Part shown: piece by piece, positions 11,996-25,300 of the stretch
Numbering within the stretch: position 1 is the stretch's first letter
How the letters are laid out: the number at the start of each line of letters is the position of its first letter
Origin: Plasmopara viticola
Lineage: Eukaryota; Oomycota; Peronosporomycetes; Peronosporales; Peronosporaceae
Assembly: GCA_001695595.3 (NCBI GenBank)
Contig: MBPM02000048.1
Location: forward strand, 434,001 to 498,000
Length of the DNA: 64,000 nucleotides
Direction: 5' to 3'
Notes under the pieces: generated by a model
Told to the model about the DNA's origin: nothing
The model's input: only the letters and a program-made list of their open reading frames with translations
Databases searched by the model: none
Position numbers and translations under genes: made by a program

Positions 11996-12650
11996 CAGAA
12001 TAATTATCGCTGCTTACTCACATTGTTATTGGTCAGCATTTTCATTCATAAAAACGTCAAATCGATGAAAGATTTGCAATCGAAGCATCAATATTTCACA
12101 TAAAAGTAGAGAGAGACTGAGTGACCTTCACAATGCTTTTGTCTTATCTATTTTTCATTCGTGCATAAGACAGTGTAAATCCTCATTTATCTGTCTATGT
12201 CTCTTGCAACAATTGCGATTTCCCCATCAACCCATGATTATTCACTTTGCGGTTATGAAAAGTACGAAGAGGTCGCCGATAGAGCAGAAAAATATCACAC
12301 CAGAAATTGAGTTCTCCGGCATTATAAGCTCAAGCTAAGCGATCCTGGTAAATACGCATAGAGATTCCACCAGATTTTACGCTCTTTTGTTAGCGCCTGA
12401 CCATCCCCTTCCTCGCCTTTGCTATTCGAGCTTCGTCTTTTTTTTTCTCTGCCGTAGCCAAGCGCCAAATTATCGACCGGTGGGCCCCGTACTTGGCGGT
12501 CATCCCCTCTGTCACTTATTTATTCGCTGTGACATCGAGTATAGGCTGTATGTAGCGATACATAATAGCATATCAGTAAGCCAAGCAAGTGGTTTTGGTG
12601 CGTTGTAATTTGTCGAGGAAGCTGAGATGAGAGGATAAGAGCTGGGCAAT
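11996..12650 (+). promoter_or_regulatory. orphan effector upstream block
   Basis: The segment matches the upstream region of RxLR copies 2, 3 and 5. It includes the gaccatccccttcctcgcc word followed by a CTCTGTCACTT...ATTCGCTGTGACATCGAGTA stretch. At about 12650 the match stops and the end of a gypsy LTR begins, with no effector downstream. The block presumably holds the promoter in the other copies. I cannot point to a defined initiator here with confidence. Confidence 0.55.
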
Positions 12651-12664
12651 CGAACAAACAATCC

Positions 12665-12755
12665 TATTCTTTCTACGACTTCTTTTCGGCCGCGCCTCAG
12701 CCTCATTCATCGGCCTACTTTAATCAGCTTCCTTTGCGACTGTTTTTTACTGCAT
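12665..12755 (+). repeat. gypsy LTR 3'-end fragment
   Basis: About 90 bp match the last part of the LTRs at 31310-31726 and 37541-37910, with the shared word cttttcggccgcgcctcagc. The rest of the LTR is missing. It marks the left edge of the segment that is duplicated at 37.85-44.2 kb. Confidence 0.65.
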
Positions 12756-13426
12756 GTATCACCTTTTCGGCCTGAATGTGATGGCGTCTGGATGCTCTTC
12801 CTACAATTGAAGTCCGTATAAGTGCCAAACGCACACGCAATCGGCGAGCCAGAATAGAATCTATGTCCGAATCCTTTTAAAATTCGTCTCAAATGTTTGA
12901 AAATATTAGATCGACTCGCCAAGAGTTAAAGTCGAAAAACACATGCAAACCATTAACCGCTAATACTCGCGAACTTGACAACCGCTCCTTTCTACTCCGC
13001 AAATGACAATGCAGTTTAACAAGTCATGGCCTGAGAACACGAACTCTTGAGATCTGACTTCATCTCCACAGGCATTTTCAAGCGTTAGACTTAGTTTTCG
13101 AACGTATCCAGAGCGGACAACACGCACGTGGGATACAGCAGTGAGTTTCATTCATTCCATCGCGCGCTTGTCCTCTTGCTAACGTCGGCTCCAGAACTTT
13201 TGATCGCAAAAAGTCCAAGTTCATCGCAGTAAAAAATCGTCACACGTGATCAACAAGCTGCAGGTGCTCACGCTGTTGGATGACAACCAAGGCAAAAATT
13301 TACGTCGACCCAACTCCATGTGCTAAAGATCCATAGGCACAACAGACCGCCCACTAATGACCATGACAGACTTTGGCTTGCATTGCACGTATCTTTCTTT
13401 GGGTAGTCGGCTTTTCAAAGTTATAT
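12756..13426 (-). pseudogene. unknown protein-coding remnant, copy A
   Basis: The minus strand shows decayed coding sequence that can be lined up with 37911-38572. Both copies read ARWNEWN followed by LLY.TCVLSAL, then a CIVICGVERSG segment, and nearer the end a SPIA.AFGT.TD segment. Stops and shifts separate the pieces. I do not recognise the protein. It lies between a gypsy LTR end and a copia LTR in both copies, so it may be part of an older element or a captured host gene. Confidence 0.4.
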
Positions 13427-13571
13427 TACTGAGTAGAAAGAGAAGTCCGAACTGAACATATTTATCTAGCCAATTAATGGCTACCATTATGTAGTTACTT
13501 ACTGTGCCGTACTCGCAAACACTGTGACGTCGTCAGCCTGTTCAACATGTATTTAGCGGTGTAGTTCAACA
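13427..13571 (-). repeat. 3' LTR of copia element A
   Basis: Matches the 146-bp LTRs of copia elements C and D in reverse, from TACTGAGTAGAAAG to GTAGTTCAACA. A C/T-rich tract, the complement of a polypurine tract, follows at 13572-13583. The first base pair of the terminal TG has decayed to TA. Confidence 0.75.
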
Positions 13572-16500
13572 CTCCTACCCACCGCTAATGCTGTGTATGC
13601 TTTGTTACTAACTTGGTCTTGTTTCCGAAGGCTTCGCGCAGATTCTTCAGCATCTTGGGTCCAAAGGCCTTCGTCACCATATCTGCAAGCTGACTCATCG
13701 TGTCGATATAGTCAATCAACAGTCCTTCTTGCGCGTTTTATCGAATAAAGTGGTGCTTGATGTCCGCATGCTTTGTTCTAGCATGGTTTCCCGCGTTATT
13801 GGCAAGTGCGATAGCACCTTGGTTGTCTTCCCAGACCTGTGTTCCTGCAATTTGCTCGTGACCCGCGTCCAAAGAACGGATCGCGTGCATGATCGGAGAG
13901 CCATTTACTCTGCTTCAGTTGAGCTCAGCACAACTGTCCGCTGGTTCGACTTGAACACCACTAATGCGCTCGCAATCATGACCGTAACTCCCGAGACCGA
14001 GCGTGTTGCTGCTTCAATCTGCACCTGAGTTTGCTTTAGCCCCAAGGCTTTCACTTTTCTCGGTAGACGATTACGATTTGACGCGTAAACTTCAGGTACC
14101 GTACTACTCGAATTGCTGCGCTCCAATGCTGTAGTCCCGGGATCTCCAGAAAACGTGATAGCTGTGTCATCACGTAAGCAATATCCGGACGAGTACATGT
14201 CGTTATGTACAGCAAGCATCCAATCAAAGAGCAATACGGCTTTGACCGCATTGTCGACCGTCCCTCTTCCGTTGTTAGTGACTGCTTTGACGACAACTTC
14301 AATCGATACGCATGAGTTATTAATGCTCTTGGCATCTTGTTGACCGAATCGCTTGACCACATTGTCGATGTAGCGAGTCTGTTTGATCATAAATCTTCCA
14401 GCTGACCTGTCGTGATCAATTGCCGTACCCAAAACAAATTCCGCCTTACCCAGCTCCTTCATTTTGCAAGCATGCTTGAGTACTTTCTTTACTTAATCTA
14501 AATTTTTGCTGGTTCTTGCTGCGATAATCATGTCATCGACATACAGTCCAAAGATAGCAAAACCTTCTTTAGTGCCCGTAACATAAAATATTGATCTACT
14601 CCGCAACTCTTGAAGCCATTCCTGATGAGGACTCGATGCATTGTCTTGCATCAGGCACTTGTTGCTTGCTTTAGTCCGCAAATAGCCTCGTTTAGTATCC
14701 TTTGAGCATTGTTGACACCAAGGGAACTTCCATAAAAACTTATCCCGTCAATACGCTATTGAGAAAGCCGTGTCGACGTCCAGCTGTTCCATTTGTTAGT
14801 CGTATTCAGCACATACTGCGAGAATTATTCGAATCAAATTTCTGTTGGCGACCAGTCGTGCCTTATATCGCACGATAGCGCCATTCTGATCACACTTCTT
14901 CGCAAATACCCATCGTGATCCGATTGTACGTCTAATCTTTCCTCGTGGCTTCAATGTCCACCTTTGATTTTCTTCATTAGAGCAAAGCTCAGCATCCATT
15001 GCCTCACGCCAATTTATTGCATCGTCGCTTGCCATTGCTTGAGCATACGTAGTCGGTGAGTCCATATCATCGTCAATATTCACGGCGTAGGCAAAAACGG
15101 CTTCCGCAATTAGTCCATCTTTGTCAATCCTAGCACGCTTCAGAGTCGGTGGGCTCTCACTGCCTTCTGTCGACTCTTAATAATCGGAGCCGTATTAGCA
15201 CCGGCTTACGTCTTATTCTTGGTCGCTCCACTTCAGGCCGGAACAACGAACGGTCTTCTTGTTGCACTTAGGACGATTGATTATACTCCGTTAGCTCAAG
15301 CTTGTTATGTACAGGGCTTTCAGAAGGCGTTAGCCGCTGTACAACGGCGCTTGGCGTACGATCCATATCATCCATTTTGATATTCGCGACTGTCTCTTCG
15401 ACAGCTTCCATGGATTCGTCCTAAACTGGCTGTCGAATAAAGGCCGCCCACCTCACGCTCATCCAACTTTACAGAGGGGGTCACTTTGGCATTCTCCAAG
15501 TCGAACACGCGATATCCCTTGACATTCTCTGCGTAGCCGAGCAACATACACTTAAAGCTCTTGGGTTCCAGTTTGGTCCATCTCACATCGTCACTATGAG
15601 TGAGCTTTGGATGGACCGTATTGCTGGATCGATTTGTTAAAAAAACCGCTGTGTTTACTGCTTTCGCCCACCATTCCGTCAAACGCTCGTGAAGTATAAC
15701 ATGCTTCGGGCTTTCTCCATGATAGTCCTGTTTATATGCTTCGCCACTCCGTTCTGCTGAGGGCTGTATGGAACGGAGCGCCGGTGTTCAATGCCGTTCT
15801 CTTGACTTATTCCGGCCATTTCCTTGTTTACAAATTCGATTACGTTGTCGGATTGCAAACACCTTAGTCGTGCACCCCACTGGTATTTGTATATTGTCAG
15901 AAAAGCCATGAATTTGCCAGCCACTTCACTCTTGCTCTTGATCAGAAAAAGCGCAACCTATCGTAAAAAGTCATTTACAAACGTAAAGACGTATTTAGCA
16001 CCATTCTTTGAGGAAGTGCTCATTGGCCATATGGCATTGTGTGGACACGCCCAATACACGTGTCGTCTTTGTCATTGAAAGAGACGAAAACACCGTGACT
16101 TGCCTTTCAAACACCCGGCACACAATGTTTTCACACTTTGCTTGATAACTGGGATACCAATACTTAATCGTTGTGTCCTGATCAGCGCATCCTTGCTTGG
16201 ATCCCCCATGCGGGCAAGACAAAGATCCCGCTGATCGTCAGCCCCGGAAAATTCAACTTGACATGCTTCCTCTTGCTCACAGTCAAGGAAATACGACTTT
16301 CCAACTTTTGTACCCGACGCAATTGCTTGCTTCTTGCTTACAGATGAAGCATGACGAACAAAGAGAGTTCACACTTATACCACGCTTTGCCAGCTTGCCA
16401 ACTGACATCAACCTTCTGTCGAGTCCGGTAATGTGCAGAACTTCAATCATGCGAATGTCCATTCCGTCCAAACCAGTCAGTTTCACCGTGTCGGCTCCTT

Positions 16501-16924
16501 TGACGAGCAACTTCTTTCTGGCTGCAATCGTAACTTCGATGCTAGCTTCTAGGCCCACAAGTCTCGGTCATGTGGGAAGTTGCTCCACAGTCAATCGGCC
16601 ATCCTGATGGCTTCGCTTCACCAACAGCAAACACCGTGTTGCTTTTATATCTGCCTTTATTCCGTGGAGAACAACCCTTTCGTCCATCGTCCCGTCCACC
16701 TTCAAATCTTCTAGCATTTCCATTTACGGAAATGCTTTCTCCGTTACTTCTTTCCTCCGCAGCTTCTCTAATTCTTTGAGCAGCTTCTTATTGCCTCTAA
16801 TCAGTGTAATGTCCCTCATATTCTCCACTATCGACGACGAAACCATGTCATACTCTGAAGGAAGACTGCTGAGAAGTACCACCAGCTGGCTCGATTCATC
16901 AATTGGCTCTGCGAGCAACAACGA
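13427..16924 (-). mobile_element. Ty1/copia element A, 5'-truncated
   Basis: Read on the minus strand, in order: a gag piece, the protease (IDCGATSHMT), integrase (SVPYSPQQNGVAKHINRTI), RT (GSRWVFAKK; YVDD at 14532-14543), RNase H and the KHHF region, and a 145-bp 3' LTR at 13427-13571. The 5' LTR and gag N-terminus are absent; the break is at about 16924. The CCHC knuckle is missing and the protease DSG reads DCG (16584-16592). Many stops break the frame. It is a dead copy. It shares its insertion site and lesions with element D at 38573-42760. Confidence 0.9.
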
Positions 16925-17290
16925 TGGCTATTCTTCTTTCCGCGAAGCGCTTTTTCTGTCTATAAAGCTGTTGGATGAGCTAAATAAGACAAAGGAGATG
17001 AAGCGAAGAGTCTGCGCGTAAGAAGACCGAAGAGAGTAAAAGAAGCAATATTCGAAAGTAATTGCTTTATTGGTACTTAGACTTACTTCTCGGAACCACT
17101 CATTTTACATAAAGTAGTAAAAACGATGTTAAACCGAGGTTCGGATTGGACCGGGTGGGGTTGTGTACAATACCGGAAACCCATAACCCATTAAAAAAAC
17201 TAATAGTTATAGGTGATACAGAGGTGCGGAGTCGGGAACAGCAACAGATGTTTGTTGTCGGCACACAAGCCGATGGGTCCGTCATAGCGT
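16925..17290. repeat. LTR-like block shared with 43285-43650
   Basis: This is a noncoding block present in both large duplicated segments. It starts near a TGTTGGATGAGC word at 16972 and includes cttactctcgg-type and ccataacccatta words. TG...ACA ends (about 16972 to 17108) suggest that its first part is a solo LTR of another element, but I cannot see a target-site duplication. In element A it joins the broken gag directly. Confidence 0.4.
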
Positions 17291-17830
17291 TCTCCTAAGT
17301 TGACTCTCTACTCACAGTTAGCAATAATTTGTGCGACACCTTGAGTGCTGAAAATCGCACTACAAAAGCTCCAGAAGGCGCTTTAAGCTTCTTGCAATTC
17401 CGTTGTCTTGACGTTTCGAGACCTTTTCGATGTCCGTGGTCTGCAACAACTTGTATGGCCTCTTCGTTGTGTAGCGCAGGCAAGAAGCGCTCAAGAAGCT
17501 TTGATGCGTTTGCCTGCTTATTATTTGCTGTATTCTGTGCTGCGAATTGTTCAATTCCCTGTAGCGCACGCTGACGCACGTGAGCGTTTAGTGGCCCACC
17601 TGCTGTAGCCGTTCGGTGAGCGCCTTATGCCGGTGTGTCAGCTGCGCTATGTCTACTTTGCCCTTCAGTATTGACTGCTCTAGCAGGTTGATGCGACGCA
17701 ACGTAATGCTTATTTCTGTGACGTTGGATCCAGGAGCGATGCGGCGGCCCACCTTACACTTGGGCTGCTTAAAGCTTAGGGCTTCTTCGTGGCCTTGGTG
17801 GTAGTGCCATAGCTATGAGCAATGGCCGAC
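17290..17830 (-). repeat. unknown coiled-coil repeat family, best-preserved copy
   Basis: The minus strand reads KVGRRIAPGSNVTEISITLR, then RINLLEQSILKGKVDIAQLT, then TERLQQVGH. After a stop and a shift it reads ALQGIEQFAAQNTANNKQAN, followed by ASKLLERFLP. The helical, Gln- and Leu-rich composition suggests a coiled coil. A comparable segment lies at 44200-44460 in opposite orientation. The protein family is not recognised. Confidence 0.5.
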
Positions 17831-18500
17831 GTTAAGGTCAATATTGCTCGAAAGGTGAGTGGATGACATGCAAATCAGAGGCCAAAGCCTTATTTTCTGC
17901 TCACCAGTGGAGAGCAATGACCGTAAATGGACTGTACCTAGAACCTGTTCCCTGCTCATTGTATGGATATATCCATTACATTTGTTCGTGCAGACTGAAA
18001 ATAGCCCTAAGGTTCGTCTCGTTGCCAAACTATACGAAAAAGTGTCTTTTGATTCTCGGAGGCTTTTGCGGTACAAAATGATTACAATGCTATCAAAATC
18101 ACTGTAGGAATGTGAAATCTTACGGTGCAGGTTGTCTTGTGGCCGTCTCTTTCGTGCAAATACTTTACTGCTGTGCTCTAATACAACTTGGGCTCGCTTC
18201 TTGCCTTGTCTATCTCTATGACTGACTGCGTGTGCGTTAGCTTTGTTTGATCATTCCTTCCTCTTATCAAATAAGTAATACTGGCTTTAACGGAAAAAAA
18301 ATGTAATAACACGACAGAAAAAAATGTAATTGGCACTTGCTCAATGATAGTATAAATTAATTACCATCCGTATTGTTTTTTTTTTCTATATAAAGTTATA
18401 TCATCTTACCATCTTACCCTACGAATGTTTTAAGTACAAGCCCTGTAACGACGTCTTACGATTCGTGGGGCACAACACCCACATTGTTAAATTCTCGCAT
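17831..18500. other. intergenic, nothing recognised
   Basis: No supported gene. The first 50 bases include the sequence whose relative at 44138-44170 forms one arm of a hairpin. The rest is AT-rich, with poly-A/T runs around 18290-18390. Confidence 0.4.
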
Positions 18501-18699
18501 AAATAGCCTTAGTGCAAATAGATTCCTATGCTCTGGAAACAATGACTGCACGACACACAGGAGCGTGTCAACGACGGCGTAATAGTTGACACGGCAGTTT
18601 CGGCACAAGTTTTCGAATCCCTCAACATCCATGGCGGACCTTAAGTTTTATCTTATGGTGGTACAAAGTGCAGCACTTTTTTTTAAGATTGAGAATCTT

Positions 18700-19197
18700 A
18701 TATATCCATTTAAGTCTCGCGCAACCATTTGTCCATCGACTGTTAGCGAAATGATCCACTTCGCGCTATTGAAATGCACGAAGAGGTCGCCGAAAGCACA
18801 AAGAAATTAAAAACCACAAAACGAGTTCTTCTACCTAGCAAGATCTGGCAAAGCAATCATAATAAATACACATATAGAGCTTTCCGCTCTTACAACCGAG
18901 CTGACCATCCCCTTCCTCGCCTTTGCTATTTAAGTTTCGTCGTCCTTGTACTTGGCGGTCAGCTCCTCTGTCACTTGTCTATTTGCTGTGATATCAAGTA
19001 CAGAGTATATGTAGCGATGTACGAGTGAACCAAGCTGTTAATCTTGGTGCATTGTAATTTGTTGAGGAAGCTAATAAGAGCCGGGATATCGCAAGCTTGA
19101 ATTTTACGGTATGTTCGTAGCCGTTAATAAGTACAAACCAGAGAAAAAAATCGGATACTACCAGAAAAAATGTAAGACAAACCACGTCATCAACCCC
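18700..19197 (+). promoter_or_regulatory. effector upstream block of RxLR copy 2
   Basis: Matches the blocks before copies 3 and 5 and the orphan block at 12.0-12.65 kb. Landmarks are gaagaggtcgccgaaagcac, gaccatccccttcctcgcct and a CTCCTCTGTCACTTGTCTAT word followed by GCTGTGATATC. Closer to the start codon all copies keep a short aaatcggatactaccagaaa word and ccacgtcatcaac. Retention of the block with each copy suggests it contains the promoter. Confidence 0.55.
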
Positions 19198-21101
19198 ATG
19201 CGCGGTGCATTCTACGTAACGACTGCGCTCTCATCACGAGTAGCATCCGGACAGCTGCAGAGTCCAATCAACTTGGACGCCAACCAACATCCCACCATGA
19301 TATTGTGGTATGGGGTGGTATGGATACTGAGTCATCGCCTAGACGATGGCTTCGAGGCAGCCGTAAACAACACGACCACCTGGCACTCAGCGCGATTGGT
19401 GAAGAGCGCACTCCAGAAGCTCTTACGCGGATCTTTGAAAATTCTCTTACTTTATTGAGCAAGGAGGCGCTAGATTCAATAAGGAAAGCTGCACATTCGT
19501 TTTTGGATCTAAATGCTCTACCGGAAGAGTCTTTAATCAATGCGTTGGAGGCACACAACATTGTAAGAAGCAAAGATCCTCGCACGTCTACCGCAAGCAA
19601 CCTTGAAGTCTCCAGTAGTCAACTAAGCAAAAAACGGAGTCTGGACAAGGCTTCGGGCTCCGGCATGCCCAAGAAACTTCCAGGTCGCCGACCTAAGAAA
19701 ATGCGCACGATAGCGGCTTTAGGGACAACGGACGTGCACAGAAGCATCAGTCATGGCAAGACGACGCCTATGCCGAGTACCGTGAGTAAAAAGACTGTTC
19801 ACAAGCTGTAACTCGAACACCTAACGCGCACCTCGGCACGATATATACCGACACGAGATGAGACGAAAAAGTTGCTTCGCCTGGTCAACCGGACAAGAGG
19901 GACGAGACCAAGAAGCAATATATACAAATCTGACCTGGATAAGTTGATGAAAATGGAGCTGGAAGATCTGGAGAAGCTGTTTGGCGTTTCTAAGCCGAAT
20001 CTGGGTCTAAGTTCGGAGGCGCTGCTGGAAATGCCTTTGGAGGACCAGAGGGAAATCAAGCGCTGCTTCTATCAGTTACTACGTCTTAAGAGTTGGAGGC
20101 TCATGTACCGTGACTTTTTCAACTACTGCCTTTCCAACGAGGTAGTCTGCAGCAACTTTCATCCAAAGTCGGCACTTCAAGTAGAGTTAAAGATGAAGGA
20201 ACTTGCTGAATCGGGCTTCAACGTGGCTAATTACGCTGGGGTCGAAACGAGAACGACTGCGTTGACGAAGGCGGAAAGAGACGTGTTAAAGGATTTGAAA
20301 GCTGCCGTGGAAAGATCTAGTTTAAGTGAGACTGACAAAAAGGCCATGTACAAAGAGACTGTTGAAGAGATTTATCGAGACGATGACCAACTCACGTCTT
20401 CAGATCTTTCTGCTCTCATTGCTGATGCTACATTTAAGCAACCCCGCGAAAGGAACACTCTTGTAAAATATGACGCGTTAAAAACACCACCTTCGTTTGG
20501 TACGAACGAGGAAGTGCTTCTAGGAGGGCAAGGAGGGTGGTTGCGCAACAGGAAAAAGGTTTATGAGCTATTGAAAGAGGCGACACATCGAGTGATAAAA
20601 TCGACTAAACGTTTCGGTACGACGGTACGCGAAAACGAATTTGCTGCACTTACAAAAATTCAAGAGACTTTCATCAAGGACACAAAGCTTCGCTACATAC
20701 CGACGCTTGCAGTGACGAAAAAGATGTGGAGAATATTTAATTGGGCGAAGAGGCCTGATCCAAGTAATTTCACTAAGGCGGGTACTTTTCTATTTGATGA
20801 TGTGTGTCTTATGGATGCGAAAGAGGTGGCGGTCGGATTGGGTTTAAATCGAGCCGAATTAGAAGCAGCTCTTACGAAGTTGGGAGCAGATGGGGAGGAT
20901 TTGTTGCTTAACATCAAAACCGATTACCTTTTGTGGCTGCTTGAGACGTACGACAAGTTCTTCTTCTTTTGCAAGAACGATATTGAACTGTGCAAAATGC
21001 CAAAAAAGAAGTGGCTCACCGCAAAAAGAGCTACGGTTTCCAGAACACAACTAGTACAAAGACAGCCTCTTCGGGGAAACCATCACGCAGAAACTTCTTG
21101 A
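19198..21101 (+). pseudogene. RxLR effector family copy 2, two disabling lesions
   Basis: This is a near full-length paralog of the 44.5-kb effector. It has an ATG and signal-peptide start at 19198, RWLR and GEER at about 19347-19410, a basic RRPKKMR segment at about 19687-19707, two YxxFFxFC modules and a stop at 21099-21101. Against copies 3, 4 and 5, one T is missing in the signal-peptide codons (about 19229), so the start is out of frame with the rest. A TAA at 19809-19811 then interrupts the main frame. After that the frame stays open for about 430 codons. So few lesions suggest recent loss. The part from 19812 on could still be read only from an internal ATG, without secretion signals. 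Confidence 0.88.
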
Positions 21102-22300
21102 GGAATACTCTTACGTTAAAGAAGATAGATTTACGCTTGTGGAAGCGCAATTCAAAACGAAAAATATTCATGCCTGTTGTACGCACTTGTCGCTTTTTCC
21201 TACTGACTTTGGGTTTATGTTTATACATTGCAGTATTTGCAACACTGATGTCATCTAAGGTTGTTTTGCTTGTACTTACAACAATAGTTCCAAAAAAAAA
21301 AATGCTAGCGTGTACGTATTGGTGTAGTTCTTAACTTCGAGCCTCCGTCCACTCGTACGAGCAGCTGAGTTATTATTCGTTAAGCTTGATTATTACATTT
21401 GCCACCATTTTTATTTTCTAATAGACCAAGCGCCTGTTGAGTGCAATATAGTGGCACGTCAGGGCGCTAGCCGACTAGAATCGCAATTGAAAAGCGAGAC
21501 TAAAAAATTTACACGGCAAAAACCTTTTCACTTTGTCCAAAAAATTACAATCTTCATTCTTTGTCTTTGTATGATAACCTGATTGTCAAATTTTGATCGA
21601 CCTGCGTGTACAAAATGAGTTCTCGGGACATTCTTATAATGGAAAGGAGTACAAAAATCTAAAGAAATACTGAGTTAAATTACAAAAAGAAAGGAACAAT
21701 GACAAACCGTTAAAAGTATGACGGAATCACTTAGCATCTTGCATAGAGGAGGCATACAGGAAGGCATGCAGTTTTCCGGTGAACGACTGTTCACTAATCC
21801 CGGATTTACGGAGTCATAGTGTGCAATAGACTGCGATTAAATGGCTGACTTATGTAATAGGAATAAAAACTAGATGCATAACTTAGTATCTTGATAAGCG
21901 ATCACATTTGCAACAGAGTTTTCCCTTTCATAAACTGCTCTTTATTAGCTCCTCCAAACCTTGTTTGTTTCGTGATGTTACGCACACTGGGTTTGTGTGA
22001 TCCTATTGATATTAAATTGACAAATTCATTCGACTTTAAACAGACATAGATCACTTGTAGTAGTTATGTAAATGAAATCCATAAAGATAGCGAAATTAAA
22101 AAGAGAAAAAAGACATAAAATACTAGAGTTTCTTGTAGATTTTTCCTTTTTTCAGAAAGAAAATGCAATTACACTTTTTGCTGTGAAGACTTTTGAGTAC
22201 ATAATACTCGAAAACAAAAACTTTTCTGGTTTAATCAGAAATCACCGCTATAAGTAAGGCTGCTTGTTCTCTGCACAACAACTTATTAGCTCATTAAACC
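21102..22300 (+). repeat. effector downstream block of copy 2
   Basis: Diverged match to 1444-2370, including the gacggaatcacttagcatct word. No gene is supported. The 61-codon frame at 22072-22257 is Lys-rich, AT-biased and probably random. Confidence 0.55.
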
Positions 22301-22319
22301 ATAAAGATTCTAATTCAGC

Positions 22320-25300
22320 CGACTATTGCACACAGTGCACCTCCGGGTCTGATACAGATAAATCCATGAGGTTCAAACGTAGTGCTCAAGTACTGTGCAG
22401 CACACCGGCGTAAACCGTCATATAATTACTCTGTCGATCAAAGAGTACCTCAACGCCGTGCGCGTCAATCGCCGATGCATTAATATGAACAAGACCCAAG
22501 CCTTCTACTTGACAAAAACTGGCCAACATTGGTGTCGGATGTGAGTCCTCTCCCCTTTTAAAGTAAGCCTGTGACTTCTACCACCAAATTCGATTTATAC
22601 AAAGAGTTTGTTTGGATGGAACACTACGTATAACATGCTTGCCTGAGTAACACGCTCATAATTCCATGCGTCGCATATCTGTTCTTACGATTAACCAGTG
22701 CATTCCTAGCACGTACCACGAACGCTTTCCGATCGATCGTTGTTGCACGGTAATTGTGGGCTCATTATAACCTCAGTGCAACATAAGAACACGAGGTGGC
22801 TGAGCGGTTTAAAACCTCGTGTTCATCGAGCTGACAATGGCTGCTCAAGAAAATGCCTCCACCACCATTGATGCGTGAAACACTAGAGTCATCAGGTTTA
22901 AGGTCAAGCGTGCGCATCTTTAGAAGTCAGATTCTTAGCTTTGCAGAAATTCTGTCTATACGTACTATCGGGATTGCTTGGCGGCTAAAGAAAGCGTAAA
23001 TTTGGAGATGGATAATACCGTGGCTGTGGCCTTCATGCTACCTAGATCTGAAGACAGTAAAAATGTTTTTAGCGCCGATGAAAAGTTTCTTTCTAAAACT
23101 GGTTTTTGCGCCGACAGAAAGATTCTTAACTACTTGGATTTTTTAATAGATTGAGCAAAGTCAAAGTTTGTAAGAGCTCGCTCGTGTTAAGATGCGTCGA
23201 ATTCTTTAACCGACAACCGTTTTAAGGCCTACTGTCACTATGGGATTTGCAGCCTAGCGATAAGCTACTGCAATATTATGCTGGCAGCAAGCCTATGCCA
23301 AACGTGTTTCATCATATGATCATTTTCAAATCGACATCGCCTTCCTATTCGATTGACTCTATCGGACCAGTAAACATCTTGATCGTAATTGGCGGGATGA
23401 GGATCAGATGAATTTTGATTGCCTTTGCTTTTGATGATAGCCTTGGGTTTGCAGAAGTCGGTAAGACGTTAGCCGCAGTCAGATCGCATGAAGCGAAGAA
23501 TGCTTGGTGGACGTCATGAGAGCGGAGGAGCCAGCTGATAGTCTATCATTCAGCGGCTGCGTAAGGAGTGGGGACCGGCGCAAAGTTGCCTTACTCGTAT
23601 TGCCTCGCTATATATATTCAACTGGAGCGCACAAACTCACCATTACCCCAAGGATGGAAACTATTGATTGTGGCGCCATCAAATCGCCCTACCATAACAA
23701 GGCCAATTTAGCCGGCGATAGAGCCCAAACGTAAATTAAGTCGCACGATATGATTGCAAATTGAATAAAGGAGATAATTTGCCTTCGCAGGTGATTAAAA
23801 TTCTCCTAGCTGCAGCACCATAACGCTCTTTTGCTTTGTGTCTTGTGGCGATGGTCGAAGGGTCCTTGCTACCCTGTCCTAATTCTGAGAACTTAACTGA
23901 CGATCAGCTACTGGTGCGTCAGCCATCGATGATTTTGTCAGTGTCGCTTTTAGCTGGTACTGATCATGAAGCAGGAACGCTCCCAATTAAATCCATGCTA
24001 AGACCTCCAACTTAGCTGCTACTTTACCCCAAATAGTCAAAGTGAAGGCCTGAACACGACGAACTCGTTGTAAGCACAATGGACAAGTTTTTTTTAAGTA
24101 GATCGGTCTTATCTCACCTATTTCTCGGCAACGGTCATTAAAACGCAGCTCAGAGTTTGCAGACATCGCAATTGCAGCACAACAATCTGTGCAACTTTTT
24201 ACGTGAACGCTACCTGGGCTGCTTAAGCTCATCAAATTTATATTTTGGGGTAACAGCCTTAGACATTGCATTCCTTTGCTTACAGTCGGCTATACTTCTT
24301 TTACTATTAAAAATGAGCTCGCTTCGTTGGGTTCTTTAATGTCTACAACGGATGGATTGTGTATCCGGACATGACATGGTATCACCCTAAACGACGACGG
24401 AAGCTGGCTCTAAATTTTTTCTTGGCCAAGATAGCCTTAAGAGCAACCGGTCAATCTATTTAAAAGGTCACCAAGCAGTCAGTTGTCGCAAAAGCCAACT
24501 TCATGAGAAATTAGAAGATAGCAATGTTTCTCGGCAAAAGACCTCCTTGAGCATTGCCGGAGTTAGGTATCCTCACAGCCCAAAATGTAGTTTTCTTATC
24601 TGGCTGCTAGATAGGTTTTAAATATCTAGCGCCCTTCAGGATCCGAGATTTCTTGTAAACTGAACAGTTGAACTTTAACCTGTCTGCAAGAACGATTGCA
24701 ATGAAATGCACTGTGTACCCGGAAAAAAAATGGGATCACCCTGAATTGCGGCGATAGCAGGCTCTTCTCGTCCATGATAACATCGAAAGAAGAGCAACCG
24801 GCGAAGTCGTTTACGAAATCGCCAAGCAGTCGATTGATGTGACAGTCAAACTCTTAAATTATTTAATGCTGCTCAATACTCGGCCTACTAGAGCGGCGTT
24901 CAAGAGGTGAAAATACTCACGGTAGAAAGTGTTTGGGTGGATGGTGATTGTTGGAGAGGTTAAAATCATCGCGACGGCTAAATACTACCAGCGTTTTATT
25001 AGGAGAGACATACAAGTAATCGAAAATAGCTACTATTCGAAGAAATGGGTCTTGTAAAGCAATTGCATCATGCAATAATCTTGACATCTCTTTTTGCATT
25101 TGAAAATAGAGAATTGCACATATTGTGGTGCTATGATTGAAGTGCTATGATTGAAGTGTTTATAGACTTTGAGCTGCATTTTAGTAATTATTAATGAGGC
25201 AATCCCACTTCGACGCAAAGTTTGGTGTACACAGTGTCTTCATTTGTGCTTAAAAATGACTTTAACATGTCCATCACAAGCCTCACTGGCTGACGAGGTA

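Noticed and set aside
22072..22257. 61-codon Lys-rich frame after copy 2
   Set aside because: AT-driven composition in a noncoding downstream block that lacks this frame in the related copy at 1.4-2.3 kb.
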